A stretch of DNA of 64,000 nucleotides from positions 2,103,501 to 2,167,500 of the forward strand of contig JANTQA010000036.1 of the NCBI GenBank assembly GCA_027625915.1. Direction: 5' to 3'. The position numbers and the translations under genes were made by a program. The notes under the pieces were generated by a model. That model was not told the DNA's origin. It made no database searches and saw only the letters and a program-made list of their open reading frames with translations. This DNA comes from Anaeramoeba flamelloides (taxonomy: Eukaryota > Metamonada > Anaeramoebidae). Below are positions 22,156-34,589 of the stretch, piece by piece. Numbering within the stretch: position 1 is the first letter of the stretch; each line of letters starts with the position of its first letter.

Positions 22156-23341
22156 AATAAAAAGAGATTTCAGAATTCAAAAAAGAAAATCAGGTGAATT
22201 ATTATCCCATTTAAATATTAAATAACAATATTGGTTATATTTTTACACAGCTGAGTTTTTGGTTTTTCGATTTTAGTTACAAAATTTATTGTGTACAATG
22301 TAACTAAAAAACACATAGAAAAAAAATTCGATCCTTAAATTTTTTTTTTTTCATTTACCTTTCAACATTATCATTTTTCTTAAATTCTGTAAAGATTTGG
22401 GGATTCCATTCAACATGTAAAGCGATACAAAAATTAATACTAAAAGTTACACTCAAATTCTCAACTCAGATTCCTAAAAAAAATCAAAAAAAAAGGATTA
22501 GAATCTATAGGGTATATTAAAATTCCGAGAATTTCTACATATAAGGGAATATAAAAATCTAAGTAAACATTCAATTAAATTTTAATACAAATCCCAAATA
22601 TTTTTTGAAAGCATCTTGAAATTGAAATAACAAAGTAAAAGACAGATTAATATCAAATCAAATGAAATTTTTATACTATTTTTTGAAATCTTTTATTGAT
22701 TTCAAAAGTTTGATCCACTTTTTCACATATTTGACCAGTTCTAAATTCAACATATTTTTAATTTATTTTAATAAAATATTTGTTTTGAAGAAGAATGAAA
22801 CATTATTATTGTGTCTCAAAAGTGGAGCTGACTATGCCTGAATAAGAAAATAACTCATATTTGAAAAAATTCGGTTCAAAAAAAAATACTATACCAATGT
22901 AAAAAAAAAGACTAACTATTTTAAATTAGCACAAAAAAAATATTCATAATTTTTTTTAAAAGGAGATTTAAAATTAAATTTGCTTTCCTATTTAAAAAAA
23001 CTCTTCAAAATTGCAATTTTTTCCATTTTTTGGTGTTCTAAATATTTGTATATTGTGAAGAATTCTTAAATAGCCAAAATATCAGGTTTTCACTGAATCA
23101 AATTGAGATACTGAAATAATAAAGTACGAGATAATTGAAAATAAAATCAAAAAAGTTAAAGGTAAAAAGATTAGTGATTAAGACAAATAAAAACAAAAAT
23201 AATTAAAAAGTAATGAAAACTATTAAACTCTTCCCAATCAAATGAATATTCAAGATCGATTATCAGAATATATTAAATTCGTTAAAAGTTACATTAGTTG
23301 TAATTTAGGATTTTCCTAATTAAACCTTATTGATTGACTTC

Positions 23342-23343
<2 letters not shown>

Positions 23344-23383
<40 letters not shown>
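23344..23383. repeat. (TG)20 microsatellite
   Basis: Twenty uninterrupted TG dinucleotides, the longest non-AT simple repeat in the window. Confidence 0.95.
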
Positions 23384-23386
<3 letters not shown>

Positions 23387-24603
23387 TGATACCCTATATA
23401 ACCCTTTTTATGATTTTTTTGTCAATTTTTTTTTTTTTTTTATTGTTTTTCAATTTTTTGTTTTTGTTATTTCATCGTAAAAATTCTTTGTGTGTGTTAT
23501 TCTCATGAATAATCAGGAATATATGATTTTTTTATTTAAATCCCTTTTATAGAATTTAAGTAAAAGTACATTTAGAGTGTAATTTACACTTCTTGAATAA
23601 TAATAATAATAATAATTTATGTGATCTGTTTTTTTTAATTAATTAATTTTTGTTTTTAGTTCAACTATTTCAGAACTCAGTTTTTTTATTTTTAAAATAT
23701 ATTTTTGTAATCCACCTTCATAAATATAATGTTTCTTATTCTTTCTAGAAAAATTTGTTTTTGAAATAATTCAAAAATATGTGGGATTTGAACCTTTACC
23801 TAAAAGTGAAAATGTAGCTCAAGCTTGTAAAAGCAATAACACATTCCAAAAAATAGTATTAAAAGGTGGTTTTGTTTTATAGAAATCGGCTTTTTAGTTT
23901 TTTTAAAAACAAGAGGTTATTTCGTTTTTTCAATTGATATTAAAAAACTAAAATATTTATTTATCATTGTCGATACATTAAAGATTATGTTTCCTTAAGG
24001 TGGTCTGTTAGTTATTAGTATTCTAATTTATATCTCATATAACATCTATAAAAAGGCAATGTAGGGAAAGGTAAAAAAATTAAAAAAGAAGAAATTAATC
24101 TAATTACCTAATATTAATTTTTCGATCATAATTTTTGTAAATTCGTGAAAGTAAAAATTCGGAAAATTTGAAATTAATGAGTAGTTTATTTAATTTTCAC
24201 TACAAATTATATGATATTTTCTTTCATTTTCTTTCAACTACTTCCAAATTTGATTATTTCTAATTTAACTTTTTTTTTAGGTTTATTTTCCGTAATACTG
24301 TTCAAAGGGTATATTAATATTTTTAGTTTGTAGATTTATTCTTTTCCTTAACAAAGATTCCTTTTCAAATAAATTAATGGGGGTTCTAAATAGAGAAGTT
24401 AAATTATTAATATTATTGTTATTTCCAATTAATAAACCTTTTTTTTTTTTCAATTTTCAAAAGGTTTTGTTAATCATAAATTTTTCCTTAAAATTTTCGT
24501 AGTAAAATTTTTATCTTAGAGTCACTACGGAATATTAATTAAATCTCTCAAAATGTCATTTTTCATTGTATTGTCTGAAGATATTTGTGTTATTTTTTCG
24601 ATA

Positions 24604-24799
24604 TAGTCAGTTCCACTTGTAAGGCACAAACTTTCAACGAAATTTAAGGCACAAAAAAATCTCAAATTAAGGCACAAAATTCAGATTCTAGTAAAATTAA
24701 TTGTAAAAAAAAAAAAATTCCAAATTTTGTGCCTTGATTTGAGATTTTTTGTTCCTTAAATTCTGTTGAAGGTTTGTGTCTTAAAATTGGAACTAGTTG
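24604..24799. mobile_element. palindromic MITE (family M3), ~195 bp
   Basis: The left arm carries CAGTTCCACTTGTAAGGCAC, then AAACTTTCAAC, AATTTAAGGCACAAAAAA and ATCTCAAATTAAGGCACAAAA. The right-arm complement carries CTAGTTCCAATTTTAAGACA and the same later blocks. The arms of ~80 bp are joined by a short A-rich loop. TA flanks suggest Tc1/mariner-type mobilisation. A second copy is at 47119-47315. Confidence 0.75.
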
Positions 24800-25544
24800 T
24801 AATTAAAAAGTAAAATATTTTTGAGAACTTAATATAAAATATTTCATATATCAATTACAAAATAATATTAATAATAACTTATATTTTTTTCATTAAGAAA
24901 ATTACAAATCCACAGGTAATTTGAAACGGGTGAAAAATCATTTGGTATTATTTTTGATTTAATTTGATCATCTTTCTTTCCTTTTTTTGGTTGTGGTGAC
25001 AGGGGTTGTTTAATACATCTATAATATTTTTCTTTTTTTTTTAGGATTTTATTTTTTTAGGTTTCTATAGTAATTCTCCCAACAACTTTAACAATCTTTA
25101 GAATCCAAGATGACAAACTATTAAAAATTGGGTTGTGTTTTTTTTTGTGTACAGTCGTTTATGAACTTACTTTTGAAATTCACTAGTTTTTATTTCAAAA
25201 ATAATTTCAAATGAAAAACTTCTTAATTACTTATTGGTTTCTAATTTTTAAATTTGGGTTACAATCTAGATTATTAATTGTGAACTTTTTTTGTCTCGTA
25301 TAAAATTATATAATATGGTAATGTTATGTAATTATAGTGTACGGTTTTCATTTATGCTAACATAAAAAACCCTAAAATAAATTTTTTAAGTCAACCTTGA
25401 AAATGATTAAAAACCTTATAATTTTTATTTTATATCAAAAAAAATATTTTTGAAAAACGTTATTAACAAAAAAAAATTTAAATATAATTTTAATAAAAAA
25501 AAAATTAAAAAGAATGGTTAATTCTTACGTGTTGAGACATTACG

Positions 25545-26500
25545 ATTAAAAATAATTTTCTGAAATTGATTAAAAAATTTTGTAATTTTTATGAGTGTAT
25601 AATACCTATCAAAAACTACCAGCAATTCCTGGAATGTAACAAATCTCGAAATATCAGCAATCAAAAAAGAGGGCATTTTGAGAAAAATTCTACCACAAGA
25701 GTGAAACTCAATTTCCAATTTGAATGGTTAGATTATATAATTTTGAAAATAAATGTGTTGGTATAAAAGTTTCCCTCTTTTATAGTACTTTTTGTTTCTC
25801 TCGAAGATTTTTTTTTTTCATTTTTAATTATTTTCAAATTAAGTTATTATTTTCTTGAAGAATGTGTCAATATTCTTATTTTGTCCAATATAGAGGTTAC
25901 AATCGAACCAAAAATTGGATTAGATCGATTTAAATTGATTATTCAATTTTAGAAAACAATTTGTTTCAAATTTAAGAAATTTAACCTTTTGGAAAATAAA
26001 AAAAAAAAGAAAATAGAAATTAAAATTTAAAAATTAATCAAAATTTTCAGAAATATGAAATCCTTTTCAACTTTTTTTTTAATTGAATTTTTTGACAATA
26101 AGATCCTCTAGAAAAATTTTTTATAGTTATTATCCAATGAGTAAATGAAAATTTTTATTTCAATTTCCAAAATGTATATTAATGATTAATGTTAATAATA
26201 AAATTAGCAGAGTAAAAATTTTGTCTTGGAGTTAACTCGGGAAGTTTAATGTATTGTCTAAAAATACCATTTCTAAATGATGTTGTAAAATCTTTGGATT
26301 TTCTTCAACTTTTAAAAATTAGACAAATATATTTGGATGTGAAATAAAAAGTTTCATTTTTTAATTGGAAAATAATAGTATAATTGGAATTTTGTCAATC
26401 AAAAGAAGAGTAATTTCACAATACCCCTTTGAGGTTTCAAGTTACTCCTTGAGTATGAAGCAAATCCACAGAAAATGACTAGATACTTAAAATAAATTTT
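25545..26500 (+). repeat. dispersed repeat family R2 copy
   Basis: It aligns by eye with 15880-16560 from TTTTTATGAGTGTATAAT through GAGTAATTTCACAATA. It is longer here because of an extra AT-rich stretch near 26000-26380. The overlapping open frames on both strands at 25518-25766 fall inside the repeat and are unlikely to be genes. Confidence 0.58.
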
Positions 26501-26936
26501 GTAGAAAAAAACATCTCCACTTTTAATCCTTTCCAAAAAGACATTCTAAAATTTCTTCTCAAATTTTTTAAAAAAAAAATTTCGTTCTCCTTGTGTCTAT
26601 GTTATTATTTTTAATCACCATAACTTTTACTCCTAGTGTCATTATGTTTGATAATAAACTAGATACTCCGTTGATCAAAGGTCAAAAAAAAATAATTTTG
26701 TAATTAGCTCATTTTCTTTTCAGTTTGTTAAATAACCCGTATTGTCATCCTTATTTGTTTTTTTCAAAATTCTTTGTGATTTTTTTTGAAATAATTGTTA
26801 TTTTTTTTTTAAATGTTTTTTTTTTTTTTTTGAACTGTGGTTTTTGGTATTTATTTTTTGTTCGAATAAAAAAAATCAGTTCAGTATAACTATACTTTCA
26901 AATTAACCAATATTTACAATCGATTATATTATCCAT

Positions 26937-27275
26937 GTGTTTTTCAACAACACTCAAGACCAATCTCGTAATAAAAGAGATCGAATTGAACCAAATTTAA
27001 ACAAAACAACACCAAAATCCACAATAAACAAATCTTTCAATTTGAATAAATACAAAAAAATCAATAAAAAAGATAAAAAGAGTTTCTTAAAAACATTTTT
27101 ACTTGTATCTCCATATATTAACAAAATGAAATATCAATTTTTGGAATTTTTTTTAAAAAAAAATGAAAAAAAAATTTCATTTTCCTTTTTTCTTTTAGTC
27201 AATCGTCTTCTAATCATATTTTGTCATTGGTTTATTTATTTATTTATTTCATTCTTTTTTTTGCCATTTCGGTAG
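26937..27275 (+). CDS. doubtful small hypothetical ORF or first exon
   Basis: The first ~55 codons encode a polar Asn/Lys/Thr/Gln-rich sequence (DQSRNKRDRIEPNLNKTTPK) with a composition more protein-like than the surroundings. The later part becomes Phe/Ile/Leu-rich, as non-coding AT-rich DNA reads. It may be a first exon ending near 27105 (a GTATCT donor is available) or nothing. No family is recognised, and no in-frame partner exon was found before the kinase gene. Confidence 0.2.
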   Translation: MFFNNTQDQSRNKRDRIEPNLNKTTPKSTINKSFNLNKYKKINKKDKKSFLKTFLLVSPYINKMKYQFLEFFLKKNEKKISFSFFLLVNRLLIIFCHWFIYLFISFFFLPFR

Positions 27276-28244
27276 ATATGAATCCTCCATGAAATAATAT
27301 TTCATATTGAATGATAAATTTAATTATCATTTATTTTATCTGATTAAAATTCGACAAGAACATGCCCAATGACCAAATTATTTATAAATCAGTTCATTTT
27401 CAACAAGTTTAATAATGAGATAAAATTAGATCTCTAAAAAGATCAATTTTCATTGATTATAACAAGATCATTCAATTTTCAATCAATTAGAAGAAAAAAT
27501 ATTTTAGAAAACTTTGAATAAAAATTTCTTTTCTAGCTTTGAGAATGACAGTAATATTGTCAAGTTAAACTTCCATTTTAAAAATAAGCACACTTTTGAA
27601 AACTTTTCATTGTTGACCACAATTAAAAACACAAGAACAATTCCTAAAATTTTCAAAACAACAGTAAAAGTTTGAAAAAAATATTGAAGTCAACACGGGT
27701 TATTGGTCACATTGAAATATAAACAAATTTTTTGAACTTATTGTTTTATCAATCCGCAAAAAATCCAAAATTTGAAATATTTTGACTTTCCTTTCCTTAT
27801 CATTCTTTTAAAGTCTTAAAACTGGTTAAAAAAGTGTATTTCACCTCCCAGAGATTCTAAAATTTTTATAACACTGATTCTTGGCAAATTTTCACAAACA
27901 CACGAATTCTCTTGTTAAAACTCTTTTTTTAGATCACTTCTTGTTATTTATCAATCTTCTGTTTTGAAAAACAAAAAGTCTCTAAAAAAAATTTAAAAAA
28001 ATTCAAATACACCCCTTTTTGTCAGAGTTTTATGAAATTTTAACATTCAACAACTTGTTTTGAAAGAACAATTTCAATTTTTACAATTAGAATTTTTTGA
28101 CAATAAATATAATTTCATGATAGAAATGTAATAAACAACCCAACTGTGAGCTCTGTTTAATCTTAAGAACAGAATTGGTTTGTTTATGAAAATATAAATT
28201 GCAAATATTCATTTTTTTGAAATTTTTAAAATAGGTTTATCAAA

Positions 28245-30119
28245 ATGACCCAAGAGCAAATCACATATTCAACAAAACCTGAAGACTATCAACTTCTTCA
28301 ATGCATTGGAAGGGGTAGAACAGCACAAGTTTGGCGAGCCATCTATAAGCCACGTAACGAGTATGTTGCAATTAAAAAAATTGATATGGAAAATACAGAA
28401 TCAAACTCTGACTTGAATTTGAATAATATCCGCCAAGAGCTTGAGGTTTGGAAGTTATCACAACACCCAAACATCCTCCCTTATTATGGATCATATTTAG
28501 AAGGTTCGGACATTTGTTTAATCATGAAATTAATGACAGCAGGATCATTACAGGATATTGTCAAGTATTGTTTCCCAAATGGGATCAAAGACGAAGTACT
28601 AATTGCCACGATTCTGAAAAACCTTTTACAAGCCATCAATTATCTTCACGAAACAGGTAAAATCCATCGTGATATTAAAACTAGTAATGTTCTTTGTTCT
28701 GAGAATGGTGAAATCTTTTTAGGTATGAATCTCTTTTTTTTTTTTTTGTGGAATTTTAAAATAAAAAAACAAAAAAATTATTTTTTGATGTCGACTTGAT
28801 GAGCAATAAAATTATTTTTTTTTTTCTTTTTTTTTTTGACTTTTTTCTTCAAAAAAAATACTTTATTCCCAAACACCAAAACTCAAAAAATTTCTTCTTT
28901 TTTTAAAATACAAATTTTTTTACTTTCTTCTTCTAAAAATGACAAAAAACAAAAAAAAAAAAAACGAAATTTCATTATTAAAGGTGATTTTGGAGTTAGT
29001 GCACTCTTGTTTACCGACGGATCAACTGTCAGTTTAAGACAGACCTTAACTGGAACACCATGTTATATGGCACCTGAGGTTATTCTTCAAGTTAAACAAG
29101 GAGGAGGGTATGGACGAAAGGCTGATATTTGGTCTTTTGGGATCACCGCGCTTGAACTTGCTCACGGAAAGCCACCCTTCCACCAATCCGAGTTTATGAA
29201 AATTTTAGTTAAAATTGCCACATCGCCACCACCAAAGCTGGATCCAAATTTCTCAAAGAAATTCCGATCCATGATCAACAAATGCCTCACAAAGAAGTCA
29301 AAGAAACGGTTGTCTGCAAGTGAGTTATTAAAGCATCGCTTTTTCAAACAAGCCAAAGATAACAATTATATTTTGGATAAGTTTTTATCCACTTTGCCTC
29401 CATTCACAAAAAGGATCGAAGAGTTTGAAAACCAAAAGAAATTGACAATTCAAAACCTCAGAAAAATCGACAAGGATGCTAAGGAACAAAACACAAAGGG
29501 CAAGTGGACTTTTACTGAAGATAACCAATGGGATGAAGTTGTCTTCCAAAATGAAATCCTGGACCAACAAAAAAAGAAGCGCTCTAGTCGTAATAAACAA
29601 GGAAGATCAAAGAAAGTCAAAATCAGGAAAAAAAAAAAGCACACGAGGAGATCCAAGCAAACCAACGAAAAAAAAGAAAAAAAAGAAAAAAAAGAAAAAA
29701 CAGAAAAAAAAGAAAAAACAGAAAAAACAGAAAAAAAAGAAAAAAAAGAAAAAAAAGAAAAAAAAGAATCCAGCACAAAGCAAAAAAATAAAAAAAAAAA
29801 ACCTGTCAGAGTCGTGAGCAATAAACAGAGAAAGTTTAAAATTGAATCAAGTTCTGCCGAAGAAGAGGAAGAAAAGGAAAATGATCAAAAGGAAGACAAA
29901 AAGAAAAAGCAAATTGTAAAGGGTACTCGAAAATTTATCGTTGAGGACGCTTCGGAAAAAAAGAAAAAAAAATCAAAAGAAGTAGAATCATCACAGCCAC
30001 ATTCAGAATCATCGTCGCCTAATACCGACGAAACAACTTCATCAGAAGAGAGTTCAAGTTCTGAATCTGAATTTGAATCTAGTTCTGAATCTTCAGATAC
30101 TGATTCTGAAAAAAAATAA
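28245..30119 (+). CDS. STE20-type Ser/Thr kinase of the SPAK/OSR1 (GCK-VI) group
   Basis: Protein kinase of the group that in animals is switched on by WNK kinases and controls cation-chloride cotransport. Two exons: 28245-28722 and 28984-30119, with a 261-nt intron after a G of the Gly codon before DFG; 537 residues. Kinase domain 15-290: glycine loop GRGRTAQV (22-29), Lys44 in VAIKK, HRDIKTSN with Asp143, DFG at 161-163, GTPCYMAPE, KADIWSFGITALELAHG. Thr180 aligns with the WNK-phosphorylated Thr185 of OSR1. After the kinase comes GKWTFTEDNQWDE, like the short Trp/acidic segment of OSR1, then a KEKKEK-type run (about 395-460) and an acidic Ser/Glu tail. The C-terminal CCT domain that docks RFxV/I partners is not visible. 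The start is the first ATG, 14 residues ahead of the kinase domain. Confidence 0.93.
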
Positions 30120-31820
30120 TCTTAAAATACTGAAAATGTTTTTTGAACTTTTCTTAATTTTTTTCACTTGAAATTATTGATCAAAGTATTGTTAATAATA
30201 AACCTAAAAATAATCAACAAACAAATTATTATTATTTTTTTTATTGATAATTAGATCAAGCACACAAATATCTCTATATCTCTTGATATATATATATATC
30301 TATATATATATATATATCTATATATATATATATATCTATATATATATATATATCTATATTTCTTGAATAAGTGATATTCCAACTATCCTAGATTTATTTG
30401 TTTTTATGAAATAAAATTCCATTCATCCATTTATTCTTCCCCCTTTCAAGGTATTTAATCCTATTGATACCAAAAACTGAGAAGAATAATAAAATCATTG
30501 ATTTTTTTTTTTTTTTTTTTTTTATTTTATTTTTTTTATTTGATTAAATCCAATGTTTTATGAACAAATTAAAAACAACTCAAAATAAAATACCAGAGTA
30601 ATAGTTAATAGTAAAGAAAATAAAATTAATAGTGCTTATTTAAAAAAACAATTAAATCTATTTTACCCAAAAGACTGATATAGCCAAAAAAAAAAAAAAA
30701 ATAAAAAAAGATTTCTGTTAGTAAAACTGTTTTGTTGAAAAATTATTTTCCTCAAAAGTTAGATGCTTATTGGTAGGTTGGCTACAGTTGTTTTTCTTTT
30801 GTTACTTAAGATCTAGTGTTTTTTTTTTTTTTGGTAAAGTAAAAATTATTTTGTATGAAATACCTTACGAAAGAGGCCCAAAAATTTTAATATAATATTA
30901 TATATATTTTTTGAAATATTTTTTTTGTTTATTTATTTCTTATAAGTTATTGATTCTATTCCAAACTTTATTATTTATCTTATTTATAAACAATCTTAGG
31001 CTGTTGCCTCTTAAAAAAAGAGAGATACTATCATTTTTTGATTTATACCTAGGAGTTAAACGGGGTTCAATTTTGTATTTTCCTTCACAATCTATTTAAT
31101 ATTATAATTTTAAAGGTTGGATTAGTTGTTTATCAATGATACCATCTTTTACCTTTATTGTTTCAATTTCAAGGTCATTTTATAATTGAAAAAAAAATAA
31201 AAATCTTGCAAAAAATGCCCGGGGGTTTGAGGATGATTTGATTTTAATAAGGGAAGGGTCAATTTCATAAATTTGCAAAACATTAATAATACTATATAAA
31301 AATTATTTAAGAATTTGGAATGAATACAGATATTGACAAAAAACTAAAATCAAAAACTTATCGAAAATTAAATATATAGGAATCTGGCTAGAAAAAGTTA
31401 AAATATTTTCGAAAAAATTTTGAAAAAGTAAAAGATGTTTTTTAAAAAAATCAAAAACAATTTAGTTAACAAAAACATATCAATGGGGCAAAATTACAAA
31501 AGTTTAGATCAGTCTGTTATAACCAATTATTTTATGTACCAAGTAATTTTTTACAGAAATCAAAAATATCTTGACTCTATTGATGTTTAGCTAAACAATA
31601 AGGTCACAAAATTTTAAAAAATGAATCCGCACCCCCGAAGAATGATTTAGAAAACTGATGCTAAACTTGACCAAGCCAGAATATCAATTTACAAAAGAAG
31701 ATAGAAACTCAAAAAAAAAAAAATTGAAATTCTAGGGTTTGATCAAATTTCACAACAATTACGATTTGTCCAATAATAAGATGAAAATATCAATTGGGAA
31801 ATTAGAAAATTCCAAATTAT
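30120..31820. other. intergenic, no gene seen
   Basis: 3' flank of the kinase gene, then a TA-rich minisatellite (30283-30354), long poly-T and poly-A runs and unremarkable AT-rich DNA. The open frame at 30911-31099 is hydrophobic and Phe/Leu-rich and is not supported as a gene. Confidence 0.5.
30283..30354. repeat. minisatellite with 18-bp (TA)8TC unit
   Basis: At least three exact 18-bp units (30301-30354) each consist of a TA run closed by TC, plus a slightly shorter unit before them. The period is higher order than a plain (TA)n run. Confidence 0.85.
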
Positions 31821-33090
31821 TAGAGGTTGTGATGATAACATATATTATCATGATATTCATAATAAAATCGCGATAGTAACAATAAAATCACAATAGTATA
31901 AAAAAAATCGCGATTCATCCAACTTTATTGCGATATTCAACATTATCGTGATATTCACATTATCGCGAAAAAATGAAAAATTATTTTTTTGAAATTATCT
32001 TTAAAAAAATCTCTTAACTTGTACAAAGTCTTGAGACTTTTTCAACACTTCCCCTTTAATAAATGTTTGAAAGTATTTGTAAGGGTTATGAACTGTCTTC
32101 AAGTGTTTGAAAGTTTTGAAAGACAGAAAAATTTTATAAATGGAATGAGTTTGGTTTGTTGTGGAAAAAAAAATTTATTCTTTTCATTTTTTTTTTAACA
32201 AAATATCAAATCTCAAACAAATTTTATGATCAAACTAATAATTACCCATTCCAACAATACACTTGAATATAAGATAGGTGTGTTTTCGTACAATCGAGTT
32301 GTTACCTTCACAATTTTCAATACCCCAAATGGAATAAAGAATAATTTTCCTTCTTATTGGTGATCGGTCAAACAATAACCTATAAGCTCTAATTGTGTTT
32401 TCTGTACAATACCAAGATATGAGAAGAAATAGAATAACAAGACAAATCTATAAACAATCTAAATAATTGGTAATTATCTGGTTTTGGATGTTGTGAAAGC
32501 TTTTGAAAAGTTTACCGACCCCTTTTAGCTTTCGGAGAATATTGAAAATGTTTTAACCCAAGAACGCATTCTTTAAATAACATTTAAAGGGTTGGTTGTT
32601 TTAGAAGGTCTTTTATTCAACTCAATTTACAACACCACGATTAACTCAAAAAATATTTATTTCTCTTTATTTCTTATTGTTGTTGATCTTAAAGGATCGA
32701 TAGGTTTGTCAACCAAACAAAATGAAAGCACAATAAAACTCTTTTATCTGATCCTTGATTGGATCAAGTATCTTTTTTGTTGTTTTCCCAAAGAATAACT
32801 TTTTTTCACCTAATCTATTTTTTGATCAAAAAAATTTTTTTTGTTTAAATTTTTCTCAATTAGCACAAAAACCCATCAACTATTTTATCGTGATTACTTT
32901 TTAATCGCGATATTTCGGCATTTATCACGATTTTATAGAATATCATGAGTTGTTATATAATATCGCCATTTGTTTTTTTATCGGGATAATATTGAATATT
33001 GCGATTTTCGGATATATCGCGATTAAATGGAAATTATCGTGATTTTGTAACTTTTTCGTGTAATTAAGCAGGTTATCATCAAAACCTCTA
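31821..33090. mobile_element. 1.27-kb TTAA-type DNA transposon with subterminal ATCGCGAT arrays
   Basis: Terminal inverted repeats TAGAGGTTGTGATGATAAC (left) and TAGAGGTTTTGATGATAAC (right complement), one mismatch in 19. The flanks are TTAT (31817-31820) and TTAA (33091-33094), read as a TTAA target duplication with one change. Inside each end lies a cluster of short palindromes: ATCGCGAT, TCGTGAT, ATTGCGATA and similar, about six on the left (31860-31975) and about ten on the right (32885-33060). Such arrays are typical of transposase binding sites. The core (31990-32880) has short open frames (31989-32198, 32592-32798) without recognised domains, so the element is probably non-autonomous or decayed. 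The TTAA target points to Kolobok- or piggyBac-like transposition. Confidence 0.72.
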
Positions 33091-33342
33091 TTAAAGGCAA
33101 ATATAAATAATTTTAGATAAAAATTAATTATAAATAATTCTCCATGAAAAGTTCAAGAATATTTAAAAATTATTCGTAATAATAATAATATCAACAAAAA
33201 GTTGTGTCGTAGAGTTCCTAGCTTTTCCAGAATTCACAAGAATCGAGAAAAAAGTAAAGATTTGACTCAATTTTTTTGAATTCTTTAAAATATAACAACA
33301 ATGACTATTTTTTTTTTTTGATTTTTGAAATAAAAAAAAAAG

Positions 33343-33771
33343 TTGCAAAAATTTTCGGTTTATTTCAAAAATCAAAAAAATAAATCCAACTACAAAAAAT
33401 ATTTAAAACAGGGAGGTTCAACTTCCATTTTAAAATTAAGAAAATTTACAAATTATCTAAAGAGATCTTCATATTTTTATGATAAAAACAAATTAAAAAC
33501 AAAATTCTACAAGTTCTGCAACAGCCATTCTAATCTAGAAATTATAGAAGATATCGATCATTTTCTTTGGGACTGCCCATTCTATGGAAAAAATCGAAAA
33601 TTTTGGATGAAGGTATTAATTCAAATGAACGAAAATAATAAACAATTAAAGAATAATTTTCTTGATATTAGTCGAAATAAAGACTCGTTATTTATTTTAT
33701 CATTGGTTAATGATAAAGAAAATTATGACTCATTATTGAAATTTCTAAACAAATATTTAGAAATTAGTTAA
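33343..33771 (+). mobile_element. LINE remnant: C-terminal end of a non-LTR retrotransposon ORF2
   Basis: An open frame of 142 codons ends with the zinc-binding pattern that follows the reverse transcriptase in many LINEs: CNSH, then IEDIDHFLWDCPFYGKNR, then a helical Ser/Leu/Asn tail. The reverse transcriptase core is absent upstream, so this is a 5'-truncated copy, as is usual for LINEs. The frame is intact over its length. A-rich runs follow the stop (33800-33840) and may be the remnant of the 3' tail. A host gene that took over the domain is less likely but not excluded. Confidence 0.6.
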
Positions 33772-34589
33772 GAAAAGAAAATAATTTCCTCCCCTCAAAA
33801 TAAAAAAAAAAAAAATAATAGAATTTTAAAAAAAAATTAAAGATCTAAAAACAATGTAGTTATTTAGTTTTATATTTTTATGTAAAGAATTTTTAAAAAA
33901 TATTGAGTGAATTTAATTTATATAAATCCATCAGAAATTTACAACAAATATATAAACATATTATTATGTTTGTATATTCCACCTATTATTTAGTGATTCA
34001 AAAAATAATATTTTTCATATTTTTATGAAATATTAAGAGATATTATGTTAATATTAAGGAACGCAATACTAAGCCAAATATAAATTAAGATTCACTAAAT
34101 TCAATTTGGTTAATAAGAATTAAATGGAGAAAAAAAAACACAATGATTGTCATTTTAAAATCCAATAAAAAGCATTTTGTAAATTGTTTTCATATTCATT
34201 CTTCGCAACGAAAATTTAGGATTTATAATTAGTAAACTTAAATTTTCATCCCTTTTAAAAAAGAGTTTAAATTGAATATTGATCATAAACATCCAAAAAA
34301 CAATTATTGGACAATGAATTGGGAATTCCCCACCCCCATTCGATATTTAACATTAAACATTGATATTTGGAATGTTGCTTCCCATTAATCCCTATTAACA
34401 ATAAGATTATTTTTTTTCAAATTATAACTTTTTTCATTTTAAATTCCTAATTCATTTCATTTCTTGAAAAAAATTCATTAAAAAAGGATCTAATTTGTTT
34501 GGAAACATTAATTTTTGTGAATTTAATTCGAAAGAAATGGACTGGAATAGAATAAAATAAATAAAAGTTATTAAACAAGCCATTCACAT
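33772..34589. other. intergenic, no gene seen
   Basis: AT-rich flank between the LINE remnant and the 3' end of the membrane protein gene. Nothing recognised. Confidence 0.5.

Larger units (their letters stand above)
20061..28244. other. 8-kb gene-poor region
   Basis: No firm gene in over 8 kb. Identified content: foldback element 21603-22155, (TG)n at 23344-23383, M3 element 24604-24799 and an R2 copy 25545-26500. A weak open frame lies at 26937-27275. Stretches 20.1-21.5, 22.2-23.3 and 27.3-28.2 kb show nothing I can name apart from homopolymer runs. Confidence 0.5.

Noticed and set aside
28448-28660. Second plus frame inside kinase exon 1
   Set aside because: Shadow of the kinase domain.
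29450-29821. Phe/Ser-rich antisense frame and an extra plus frame in the kinase tail
   Set aside because: Shadows of the KEK repeat; no independent support.
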